Source: Mucilaginibacter sp. SG564
GTDB taxonomy: Bacteria > Bacteroidota > Bacteroidia > Sphingobacteriales > Sphingobacteriaceae
Direction: 5' to 3'
Assembly: GCF_013149275.1 (NCBI RefSeq)
Contig: NZ_JABGNA010000002.1
Coordinates: 496,001 to 560,000, forward strand
Length of the DNA stretch: 64,000 bases
This document shows positions 36,345 through 43,839 of this stretch, piece by piece. Under the pieces are notes generated by a model. It was not told the DNA's origin, did no database searches, and saw only the letters and a program-made list of their open reading frames with translations. The translations under genes and the position numbers were made by a program. Every line of letters starts with the position of its first letter. The stretch's first letter is position 1.

Positions 36345-36408
36345 ACCAGGTAAAAATTACCTGGCTTGTAATTTCCAAAAATCGAAGCTTCCCGGCTTCT
36401 ATTTTGGG
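36345..36408. repeat. Two adjacent hairpins before the ubiquitin-like operon
   Basis: CCAGGTAA-3-TTACCTGG (36345-36363) is a perfect stem. The second, at 36376-36408, pairs CCAAAAAT..GAAGC with GCTTC.ATTTTGG around a 6-base loop. They lie about 180-240 bases upstream of the multi-ubiquitin start in the 450-base divergent region. They could be a small RNA, an attenuator or a terminator of a lost gene. The rest of 36176-36585 holds no gene. Confidence 0.6.
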
Positions 36409-36585
36409 GTAAGAATGTTTTCCACTTCAAACCTACCTCGTTTTTGGCAATTCTGCAAGTCTAAGTACATTTTTTTAATGCGGCATAGTGTCTCATTCGT
36501 GCCCTGGGGTCGGAAAGTGATTTTCGGCTGTGGTTCCTGATCTGGGTTTACCAGTGTTGTTGTCACTAAAGACAGCTATTTAATA

Positions 36586-37293
36586 ATGTACAAAATTAAA
36601 AAGATGCAAAACGAAAGTAAAGGGGCGCCTACGCAAAAATTAAAAGTTGCCTTAAAGTATGTTACCGAAGGCAAAAAGTTCGAAACTTTTGAACAGTATA
36701 AATTGGGATCAACGCTTAAGATAGAAGCCGGAATCCCTTTAGACACAGAATTGTTTTTGTCTATTGCTAGGCCTTATAAGGACGAGTTGATTGAAAACGA
36801 TAAATTAGTGAACTTGGCGAGACCTGATACGGAATATTTCTTCGTCAAGAAAAAACTTCATTTCACTATCAATAAACAAGAATTCACCTGGTATAAACAA
36901 TTTATCAGAGGCATCCAACTTAGGGAATTAGGTAATATCAGCCCTAATGACGACCTATTTTTAGATCTCAAAGAGGGGTACGTTGATGATTTCATTACTG
37001 ACGACGAGGTTGTTGATTTGGCACGTCCGGGCAAGGAACATTTCTTTTCTAAACATAGGGAACCTATTACCATTTATGTTAATGGAAGGCCTAAAAGCTG
37101 GACGGAAAGAAATATTTCTTTTGACCAGGTAGTGAGCCTGGCAGAGAATAGTTCTGGAAATGGTAATAAGGCTTATACGGTTACCTATTCTAAAGGCCCA
37201 AAGGATAATCCGGAAGGCGAATTAGCTAAAGGAGATGTTGTTTGTGTGACTAACGAAATGGAATTCAATGCAACAGCAACTGATAAGTCTTAA
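36586..37293 (+). CDS. Multi-ubiquitin domain protein (three beta-grasp repeats)
   Basis: A 235-residue protein made of three ubiquitin-like repeats at about 18-86, 88-156 and 158-232. Repeats one and two end in the family signature NLARPDTEYFF and DLARPGKEHFF. It matches the bacterial multi-ubiquitin family (Multi_ubiq, PF14452), whose genes sit with E1-like and DUF6527 genes. The C-terminus is FNATATDKS, with no Gly-Gly, so any conjugation would need processing or a different end. The second Met (36604) may be the true start. It overlaps the E1 gene by 26 bases. Confidence 0.93.
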   Translation: MYKIKKMQNESKGAPTQKLKVALKYVTEGKKFETFEQYKLGSTLKIEAGIPLDTELFLSIARPYKDELIENDKLVNLARPDTEYFFVKKKLHFTINKQEFTWYKQFIRGIQLRELGNISPNDDLFLDLKEGYVDDFITDDEVVDLARPGKEHFFSKHREPITIYVNGRPKSWTERNISFDQVVSLAENSSGNGNKAYTVTYSKGPKDNPEGELAKGDVVCVTNEMEFNATATDKS

Positions 37294-38446
37294 TCCTGAT
37301 CTGAAGCAACTTCAGGATAAAGGGTATGAAATAATGATTAGTGGTGGATACGTAGTTATCCACCACATACCCTATGTAAATGGCGATTGCGAAGTTAAGT
37401 ATGGAACGTTGATTAGTCAGCTAACCATGCAATCTGCTACGCTATCGGGGCCGCCAAATACGCACGCAATATATTTTATGGGCGAAGTACCATGCCATAA
37501 AGATGGAACACCAATGAATGAGATATTAAATAGCAGCCCCAACCAACCGCTTCTTGATGAGTTGGTGGGTAATCACTATTTTTCCAGTAAGCCTACTAGT
37601 GGTGCGTACAAAGATCACTATGAGAAGTTTAAAAGGTATATTGATTTACTTTCTGCACCTGCTAAATCATTGGACAGGGATGCAACTGCACGGACCTATA
37701 AACCTGTTACAGCTGATGAAGAAACGGTTTTTCAGTATCTGGACACTAATGCGAGCCGGGCAAATATTACGCATCTTAATGATAAGTTTAATGGGCACAA
37801 AGTGGGAATCATTGGCTTAGGCGGTACAGGTTCTTATATCTTAGATTTAGTATCCAAGGCTGCAGTTTCCGAGATTCATATATTCGACGGAGACAAGTTT
37901 TCTACCCACAATGCGTTTCGCTCACCAGGAGCTGCATCGGTTGATGACCTAAGCATGCTCAGTAGTAAGACGGAATACTTCTATAATATTTATTCAAAAA
38001 TTCACAAAGCAGTCATCCCTCATAAAGTTTTTGTAAATGAGAAGACCAGAAATCTTTTAGAGGGTTTAAATTTTGTGTTCTTATGTGTAGATAACAATCT
38101 CGTGCGCTGGCAAATAATCAAAATCTTGTTAGAACTTAAGATATCATTTATAGATGTTGGCTTAGGTGTAACAGAAACTGACGGGCAATTAACCGGAATC
38201 CTTAGAACAACAACAGGTACAGAAGATAAAAACGATCACCTTGAGAAGAGGATTTCTTCAGAAGATTCAACTGATAACGATTATGTCACAAACATCCAGA
38301 TTGCAGAGCTAAATGCACTAAATGCCGTACATGCAGTTATCAAATGGAAGAAAATAGTTGGCTTCTATCAAGACAGAAAGTTGGAACACCATTCAACATA
38401 TTCAATTAATATTTCACAATTGTTAAATGGAGACACTACAGCATAA
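37268..38446 (+). CDS. E1-like ThiF/HesA adenylyltransferase with extra N-terminal domain
   Basis: A 392-residue enzyme. Residues about 1-165 are a separate domain linked to ThiF in this family (called DUF6791, from memory), perhaps E2-like. The ThiF Rossmann domain has [11 protein letters not shown] (G183-G188), IFDGDKF (Asp207, Asp209) and VFLCVDNN (Cys273, Asp275). E1 enzymes adenylate the C-terminus of ubiquitin-like proteins with ATP. I see no separate crossover Cys, only C41, C76 and C273 in the protein. The start overlaps the multi-ubiquitin gene and the end overlaps the next gene, so translation is coupled. Confidence 0.92.
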   Translation: MQQQLISLNPDLKQLQDKGYEIMISGGYVVIHHIPYVNGDCEVKYGTLISQLTMQSATLSGPPNTHAIYFMGEVPCHKDGTPMNEILNSSPNQPLLDELVGNHYFSSKPTSGAYKDHYEKFKRYIDLLSAPAKSLDRDATARTYKPVTADEETVFQYLDTNASRANITHLNDKFNGHKVGIIGLGGTGSYILDLVSKAAVSEIHIFDGDKFSTHNAFRSPGAASVDDLSMLSSKTEYFYNIYSKIHKAVIPHKVFVNEKTRNLLEGLNFVFLCVDNNLVRWQIIKILLELKISFIDVGLGVTETDGQLTGILRTTTGTEDKNDHLEKRISSEDSTDNDYVTNIQIAELNALNAVHAVIKWKKIVGFYQDRKLEHHSTYSINISQLLNGDTTA

Positions 38447-38885
38447 GTTCGTTGACATTATCCCCGAGTACCTTGAGAACGGCATTTTATATATTTCAAT
38501 TCCCCGACGAACAGCACTGCACAAATGTGTATGCGGTTGCGGAAATGAAGTGATTACTCCACTATCTCCAACTGATTGGGAACTTACCTTTAATGGCACA
38601 AGCGTTTCATTACACCCATCGATTGGAAATTGGAGCTTTAAATGCAAGTCCCATTATTTTATTACAGAAAACAGAATAAAACATTCGGAAAAGTGGGGCG
38701 AGCGGGAAATTGATAATAATAGAAAAAGAGACAAGAATCGTAAAGATCAATTCTACAAGAAGGTCGAGGAAAACAAAGTTAAAACGATCACAGAACCGAT
38801 AGCGGCGATTAAGCCCGTATCAAAATGGAAAAAGTTCTTAAGCTTTTGGAGTGTCAATATCACGAAGAAAGGAGGTATAGAATAA
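38427..38885 (+). CDS. DUF6527-like zinc protein of the ubiquitin-like operon
   Basis: A 152-residue protein. The metal-binding signature is [10 protein letters not shown] near 30-40 and a later [10 protein letters not shown], with SLHPSIGNW between. This matches DUF6527, which usually follows the E1 gene in multi-ubiquitin operons. Its role is unknown; a peptidase or deconjugase role has been suggested for parts of such operons. The tail (100-152) is Lys/Arg-rich and ends in a hydrophobic stretch. Its stop overlaps the next start by one base (TAATG). Confidence 0.88.
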   Translation: METLQHKFVDIIPEYLENGILYISIPRRTALHKCVCGCGNEVITPLSPTDWELTFNGTSVSLHPSIGNWSFKCKSHYFITENRIKHSEKWGEREIDNNRKRDKNRKDQFYKKVEENKVKTITEPIAAIKPVSKWKKFLSFWSVNITKKGGIE

Positions 38886-39004
38886 TGAGTAAAGTATCAG
38901 TCAAAATTAATAAAAGCGCAATCACAGGCAGATTCGTCTCTAATGCGCATGTTAAGCGTAGTCCAAAAACAACCTACGTGCAAACAGTTAAAAAATCAAA
39001 ATAG
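38885..39004 (+). CDS. 39-residue basic protein of the ubiquitin-like operon
   Basis: A short frame starting inside the TAATG overlap with the DUF6527-like gene. The peptide is basic and has the pattern ITGRFVSNAHVKRSPKTT, which recurs in short proteins of defence and mobile loci. It is too short to hold a fold alone and may be a binding partner or a substrate of the E1-like system. Its overlapping start and position argue that it is translated. Confidence 0.6.
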   Translation: MSKVSVKINKSAITGRFVSNAHVKRSPKTTYVQTVKKSK

Positions 39005-39017
39005 TTAATTACACATT

Positions 39018-39239
39018 ATGGCAAGAAACCAACATGTTGTACCGCATAACGGGAGTTGGGCGGTACGTGGTGCAGGGAATGATAGAGTCACCCGCATCGC
39101 AGAAACGCAATCGCAGGCAATAGAAATTGCGAGAGAGATTGCACGAAATCAGGGCTCAGAATTATTTATCCATCGACCGAATGGACAGATAAGGGAGCGA
39201 AACTCATACGGCAACGACCCTTTTCCACCGGAGGGGTAG
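39018..39239 (+). CDS. DUF2188 protein
   Basis: A 73-residue protein covering the DUF2188 family: QHVVPHNGSWAVRGAGNDR, then AETQSQAIEIAREIARNQG and LFIHRPNGQIRERNSYGNDP. These small beta-alpha proteins are common next to phage and defence genes; no function is known. It starts 13 bases after the basic 39-residue gene and ends just before a terminator, so it is probably the last gene of the operon. Confidence 0.88.
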   Translation: MARNQHVVPHNGSWAVRGAGNDRVTRIAETQSQAIEIAREIARNQGSELFIHRPNGQIRERNSYGNDPFPPEG

Positions 39240-39256
39240 TGTATGAATGCTTTTTA

Positions 39257-39287
39257 AAAGGCCATAACTGATTTGTTATGGCCTTTT
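39257..39287 (+). terminator. Terminator of the ubiquitin-like operon
   Basis: Perfect stem AAAAGGCCATAAC/GTTATGGCCTTTT with a 6-base loop and a T run, 17 bases after the DUF2188 stop. It marks the 3' end of the operon and rules out the in-frame start at 39273 for the next gene. Confidence 0.88.
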
Positions 39288-39323
39288 TATTGGTTGGGGC
39301 TCTGTAAATATCTATCTTTCCCA

Positions 39324-40367
39324 ATGATGAATCTGTTCCGCACATTTATAATCGTTGATTCGAAAACAGCCATCGCGCTTGAACAATTAATATATCCAGC
39401 CGAGTGGAGTTTGCAATTTCTTGATGACCCCAGTCTAAGGCATTGGGAGTACAATGATGGTTCAGGCTTTCTTACAAGTATGGGAACAGGAGAAGACCAT
39501 TCCGGCAAAGGCATGATGCCTGCTAAAGAAGTTCTTATTTTAGCTGAATCTGAAGCAATGGCAGAAAATGTTTTTAGTTTAATGTACTCATCTTCTCTGC
39601 TTGCCTATCCAGATAAATATAAAATTAAAAGCACCTCTGGACTTAGGGAGGTCAGAAACTCCGAGACTATTGATTTTATAGGCAGCAGTTTTGGGGATTA
39701 TTTTATTCGTAATGAGTACTTATACATTGGTGTCCTTATTCTATTGAAAAGTTGGGGCAGTCCATCAAATTTGTACTCTATTGAAAAGTATGAAGTAACT
39801 CTTGGACTTGATTCTTTCACTCCCCATTCGGCGAACCCGATTTACGGTCAGGTATTTGATAATTTTAACCCATCGTACCATTACCATGTTATTGCTTCTT
39901 ATGCTATTATCTGCGCATTCTCTATAATTGAGGAAATTGGACTAGAAATAAGATCTAGTGCTACAAAACAGCGCTTCATTAAGGAAGGGGCGAGTTCCGT
40001 TTGGAACCCAGTCATTTATAATGAAACAGATGACAGGCTTAAAGAGGTGGGGTTATCCGCATCCTATAATTTCCCCTGGGTAGAAAGAGGTGCGGAAACT
40101 GAGGTACAGAAAGATATTAAACCCAAGTTCGGCGCCCCTGCTTATCCAGGTCATCCGGAAATTAGGGATGTAAACATGGAACTAATTGAGGCAATACATA
40201 GATGCAGTTATATTCGCAACTTTATAGCAGCTCATAAATTTAAGATGCTCACCCAATTCATAAGTCCTTACGACGTTTATAATGTTCAATGTGTTAGTAG
40301 ATTACTTTTAGTTCATAAATTAGGATTGTGGAATAATTTACTAACCTGGAGGGATGATATTAAATAA
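39324..40367 (+). CDS. Hypothetical protein of the transposon cargo (347 residues)
   Basis: A soluble protein of unknown family. The start at 39324 (MMNLFRTFIIVDSKTAIALE) is chosen because the earlier frame overlaps a terminator. It has a predicted mixed fold: an N-terminal beta/alpha part and a C-terminal helical part with HRCSYIRNFIAAHKF near the end, a pattern like HEPN-type or RNA-binding helices (RxxNxxxH-like: here R-N-F-I-A-A-H). HEPN nuclease identity is only a suggestion. It lies after the ubiquitin-like operon and may be independent cargo. Confidence 0.6.
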   Translation: MMNLFRTFIIVDSKTAIALEQLIYPAEWSLQFLDDPSLRHWEYNDGSGFLTSMGTGEDHSGKGMMPAKEVLILAESEAMAENVFSLMYSSSLLAYPDKYKIKSTSGLREVRNSETIDFIGSSFGDYFIRNEYLYIGVLILLKSWGSPSNLYSIEKYEVTLGLDSFTPHSANPIYGQVFDNFNPSYHYHVIASYAIICAFSIIEEIGLEIRSSATKQRFIKEGASSVWNPVIYNETDDRLKEVGLSASYNFPWVERGAETEVQKDIKPKFGAPAYPGHPEIRDVNMELIEAIHRCSYIRNFIAAHKFKMLTQFISPYDVYNVQCVSRLLLVHKLGLWNNLLTWRDDIK

Positions 40368-40487
40368 TCCTTTAAAATACGGATACACTTGATTGTGGCT
40401 AAACAGGAAATCTCGTTCGAGTTTGACCTTTTCCACCCAGGTTTCACCTTCAGTTATATGTACCGGCTTCTGTTTAATTACAGCCAT
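40341..40487 (-). CDS. Short open frame, possible gene remnant
   Basis: A 48-codon frame (MAVIKQKPVHITEGETWVEK...) overlapping the 3' end of the preceding gene by 27 bases on the other strand. The residue pattern is that of a real protein, but it is short and has no recognised family. It may be the remnant of an older gene beside the res region. Confidence 0.25.
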   Translation of the reverse strand: MAVIKQKPVHITEGETWVEKVKLERDFLFSHNQVYPYFKGLFNIIPPG

Positions 40488-40524
40488 CAGTTCTTATAAG
40501 CGAGATCACCAAAGGGTGAAAATC

Positions 40525-40682
40525 ATTTCATTAAAACGACCGATTAAATGAAATCCGCGATGGCCGGTTTCCCATCCTATATTTTCAGCTTTTACAGCAT
40601 CGCTGATCACCGAAGATATTACACATTGCCGTTTGCGAAATCAAATTTCATTTTATACATTTATTCACGGGTAAAGTGAAAT
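40525..40682. promoter_or_regulatory. Putative res site of the serine resolvase
   Basis: Two dyads of the word ATTTCA(T/C)TT precede the resolvase gene. One is ATTTCATT (40525-40532)/AATGAAAT (40547-40554). The other is ATTTCATTTTA (40645-40655)/TAAAGTGAAAT (40672-40682), ending 4 bases before the ATG. Unequally spaced dyads directly upstream of the resolvase gene are the layout of res sites in Tn3 and Tn5053. Confidence 0.6.
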
Positions 40683-40686
40683 ATTT

Positions 40687-41253
40687 ATGATCATTGGTTA
40701 TATCAGGGTATCGAAGGAAGAACAAAATGAAAACCTGCAGATCGATGCTTTAAAAAAATACGGGTGCGAAAAACTGTATATCGAAAAAATTTCGGGAGCA
40801 TCAAAAAAACGTCCTGAGTTTTTAGCGATGATGGAATCGTTAAGAAGAAATGACGAGCTGGTTGTCTGGGATATCGACCGGCTTGGCCGGACAACGCTGG
40901 AGCTCATTATGCTGGTCGACACCCTCAATAGGTCCGGTGTTAAATTCAGGAGCATCATGCAGCCTTTGATCGATACCACCACCGCACACGGCGAATTTAT
41001 TTTCCAGCTTTTTGCAATCCTGGCAGAGCATGAAAGAAAGCGGTTGATCGTGCGGACAAAAGCCGGACTGGATGCCGCCCGCGAGCGTGGCAGAAATGGC
41101 GGCCGCCCGAAAGGGCTGTCCCCTCATTACGCAGGCATCGCGGATATGGTAAAATCAGCCTATGCCCAGAAAAAAAGTATCCGGGACATTATGAAAGCGT
41201 TTAAAATTCCATCAACCGCAACGGTTTATAAAATACTAAGTATCGATAAGTAA
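40687..41253 (+). CDS. tniR: Serine resolvase (TniR-type site-specific recombinase)
   Basis: A 188-residue small serine recombinase. The catalytic Ser is in IIGYIRVSKEEQ (Ser9). Conserved motifs are VVWDIDRLGRTTLEL, a second GEFIFQLFAILAEHERKRL, and the E-helix/HTH end GRNGGRPKGLS...IRDIMKAFKIPSTATVYKIL. The length matches Tn3/Tn5053 resolvases. It is predicted to resolve the cointegrate formed by TniAB, acting at the res-like region upstream. Confidence 0.93.
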   Translation: MIIGYIRVSKEEQNENLQIDALKKYGCEKLYIEKISGASKKRPEFLAMMESLRRNDELVVWDIDRLGRTTLELIMLVDTLNRSGVKFRSIMQPLIDTTTAHGEFIFQLFAILAEHERKRLIVRTKAGLDAARERGRNGGRPKGLSPHYAGIADMVKSAYAQKKSIRDIMKAFKIPSTATVYKILSIDK

Positions 41254-41271
41254 TATATTTCAGGAGTTGAA

Positions 41272-41556
41272 TTAATACCGGGAAGTGTTATAAATCAGTT
41301 TCCTGTAATTGCCTTCTGTCCCCAAAGTTTCTTTGACCAAAGTAAAAGGCCGGTAGTCGATTTTTCGGTCAGCCAGTTTTTTTAGCGCCTTTTTTGACAA
41401 CTGATAGTGTTTATTAGTTGCCGGCTGTTTCGGGATACCAAAGTCGTTCTTCAATTTTTCTTCTGGTGGATTGCCATTATTAACCCTACGCTTCTGACGC
41501 TTACTATTGCTTGTTGAGGTGGATATCAATGTAACTGATTTTACTCTTGGACGCAT
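41272..41556 (-). CDS. Hypothetical basic protein (94 residues)
   Basis: A Lys/Arg/Ser-rich protein (RPRVKSVTLISTSTSNSKRQKRRV at the start) with a more folded C-terminal half (YQLSKKALKKLADRK, PFTLVKETLGTEGNYRKL). No family recognised. It is 3 bases downstream of the next gene on the same strand, so the two form an operon, convergent with tniR. It may be an element-specific accessory DNA-binding protein. Confidence 0.5.
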   Translation of the reverse strand: MRPRVKSVTLISTSTSNSKRQKRRVNNGNPPEEKLKNDFGIPKQPATNKHYQLSKKALKKLADRKIDYRPFTLVKETLGTEGNYRKLIYNTSRY

Positions 41557-41559
41557 ATT

Positions 41560-41889
41560 TTACAAATTTGTCATGAATGATGGAAATGATTCCAGTTCAA
41601 TGCGGATCATTTCCTTAAACTCTTTGCTATAAATTTCCACAGCCTGTTTTTTTGATATCCAGTCGTTATACTGATAAGATCGCTTTAACCGCGCTATCTC
41701 CCGATACCTTTTGAAATATATATTTTTTGATTCAGAATGAAGCGGTACGCCAGAACATTTTGATTCTTTATAATAGAGCCGAAAATATACTCCTTTCAAA
41801 CCATTAAACAAGCTTTCAAATGTTTCATCGATGGCAAATATCTCTATGCCTAACGGATCGTAAATGGAGTCACTGTTGATAGCTGCCAT
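41560..41889 (-). CDS. Hypothetical protein (109 residues)
   Basis: A soluble helical protein with many aromatic residues (YFRLYYKESKCSG, RSYQYNDWISKKQAVEIYSKEF). No family recognised. It is divergent from the 594-residue protein gene at 42055 and upstream of the basic 94-residue gene. It lies in the transposition half of the element, so it may take part in transposition or its control. Confidence 0.5.
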   Translation of the reverse strand: MAAINSDSIYDPLGIEIFAIDETFESLFNGLKGVYFRLYYKESKCSGVPLHSESKNIYFKRYREIARLKRSYQYNDWISKKQAVEIYSKEFKEMIRIELESFPSFMTNL

Positions 41890-42054
41890 ATACGAATATA
41901 CAAAAATGCCTAATCAAATTGAAAGGCCCGTAAGGCTTGCTCACTTTCGATTGTTGCTTAACAAATGGAAAAGTCAGGTGCATAATATTTTTGCTTTGTC
42001 AGTAAATTGTTGAAATTATATTGCCATCTTAAAGTACAAAAGGTCAATATCGGA

Positions 42055-43839
42055 ATGACTAATTTAATATCGTTTAACGACGCTTATTTAAAACTTAAAA
42101 ATCCGGGGTATACTACCTGGGTGCTTTTTTTTATTGGCCCAATAAAATATAACAGGCATACAGGAAGCTTTAGCATTTGCGCCGAGTTTTTGCCAACTTT
42201 ATTTTATAATGAGTTGATGATAGCTAAGGCATCGAAGGCCGAGATATCAGCTCATACAGTTAAATATGATATTCCCTCACAGTATGCATGTGATCTGATC
42301 TTAGGGAATGAATATGATTTGGACGGTAGCAGCCATCTAAATAAGAATATATTTAACGTCAATCGTTTACAGCTTGAGGTTTATAATCCGCATTTATTAC
42401 ATCCTGAATTTTGGGGCGGAATTCGGGGTGATTTATATGATAACCCTTTTGGTGAACGCCAAGTGCCCTGTGACAAACCTTTTATAATATACCAAAGCTG
42501 TCATACAAAAGATATCGTTTTAATTCCATGTTCTGAAGTTGCACGTTACTGCTTTTTTCCTGATAATTTGATTGAAGACATGATCTTAGAGGGCTCTTTA
42601 CCTCACTACCTTAATACACCTATATTGGAAGTACTAAGCAGACTATCCGAGCTTCGGCACAGCTCTATTAAACCCAATGACGTTAATTATTATAAACCCT
42701 TGAATGTAGCTTATCGCCTGTTAATCGATCCGGTCTTTAAAAGGACGGCTAACTTGATTTCTTCAAAGCTTAAAGAGGCGTTTTATCAAATGCCTGGACA
42801 CCCCGCTTCTGAATCGGCGTTTATTTATTGCGTATTGCCTTATAGTAAACCTATTCAGATAAACGCAACTTTTGTCGAAATAGGTACATCAAAAACTAAT
42901 AACAAAGTTTACATGGTCAATAGGATCGTAAACATCTTCGAATATGAATGGCTTGAATCTTCAACGAGGAGATCTATAGCCAATGTGGCAACCATCACCC
43001 CAACGAAAGTATGGCTAGTAAACGAAGACGTACGATGGCCAGGAGACTCAAGCATTGGCTACAAAAAAGTTATCCAGATTAATTGCAGATCTAATACACT
43101 ATCGTTCGAACATAATTTCACTTTCAGAAAGGATGATGGATGGTGGAAAAATGGAATGAACAAACAACTCTCCTTAAATATAAATTATTCTAGCGTCCCT
43201 CGTTTGGTTCTTCCTCTACCTAGAATAATCACTCAAAAGCGTGCCGTCGAAAAAGAAAAACATAAACAGATTGCTTTAAATTTAGAAGCTGTCCGCTTAC
43301 GATTTGAATATCTATCAGGTTATCTGTTAAATGTTCTGGAACGATTAAAAACTTTTGGCTGGGATATCACCTATCTTGATACTCTGAGTGAACCTATCTT
43401 TGTCGAGCACCCCATAATGCTTTGTGTTGATAAACAATGTTATAAAATGATTATAGCTAAATTGAGTATAGTCACGGGCAATGGTTACAACGAGAAGACA
43501 AGAATGTATACGTTTTATATCTTTGAATGTTTAGATCTTGCACACGGCCCTCATCATATTGCTGTTATTCACAGCTTAAATTTAAAGCCTATTACTATTG
43601 CGAAAATTAATAAGGCCGTCCGAAACGGCCTTATTAACAAGTTTTTTTGGCCAAGATGCAAGTCATATATAAAAGACCTAAAATTAAAATTGGAAATAAA
43701 AATGCGTTATTACGATTGGTCTCGTCGCGATACGTCTGCTAAAACGGCGGAACAATATTTTAGAAAGAGCATAAAGGCTGTTCAAGCATCGGAACGAAGT
43801 AAATTTTTAAGTAATGTTCTGTTCATCTATTCGAATTAG
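42055..43839 (+). CDS. Element-specific protein, 594 residues, possibly TnsE-like
   Basis: The ATG at 42055 (MTNLISFNDAYLKLKNPGY) is preferred; a TTG at 42007 would add 16 residues. The protein has no signal peptide, TM or known catalytic motif. The C-terminal 180 residues (MYTFYIFECLDLAHGPHHIA, FFWPRCKSYIKDLKLKLEI) loosely recall the layout of the TnsE C-domain of Tn7: a beta-strand pair, a basic region and closing helices. That is a weak resemblance only. The gene is convergent with tniQ and overlaps its 3' end by 17 bases. Tn7 TnsE selects conjugal plasmids and replication forks as targets. Confidence 0.7.
   Translation: MTNLISFNDAYLKLKNPGYTTWVLFFIGPIKYNRHTGSFSICAEFLPTLFYNELMIAKASKAEISAHTVKYDIPSQYACDLILGNEYDLDGSSHLNKNIFNVNRLQLEVYNPHLLHPEFWGGIRGDLYDNPFGERQVPCDKPFIIYQSCHTKDIVLIPCSEVARYCFFPDNLIEDMILEGSLPHYLNTPILEVLSRLSELRHSSIKPNDVNYYKPLNVAYRLLIDPVFKRTANLISSKLKEAFYQMPGHPASESAFIYCVLPYSKPIQINATFVEIGTSKTNNKVYMVNRIVNIFEYEWLESSTRRSIANVATITPTKVWLVNEDVRWPGDSSIGYKKVIQINCRSNTLSFEHNFTFRKDDGWWKNGMNKQLSLNINYSSVPRLVLPLPRIITQKRAVEKEKHKQIALNLEAVRLRFEYLSGYLLNVLERLKTFGWDITYLDTLSEPIFVEHPIMLCVDKQCYKMIIAKLSIVTGNGYNEKTRMYTFYIFECLDLAHGPHHIAVIHSLNLKPITIAKINKAVRNGLINKFFWPRCKSYIKDLKLKLEIKMRYYDWSRRDTSAKTAEQYFRKSIKAVQASERSKFLSNVLFIYSN

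Noticed and set aside
42055..43839. TnsA endonuclease
   Set aside because: I found no PD-(D/E)XK motif of TnsA in this or any other gene of the element, and the short TniB agrees with its absence.
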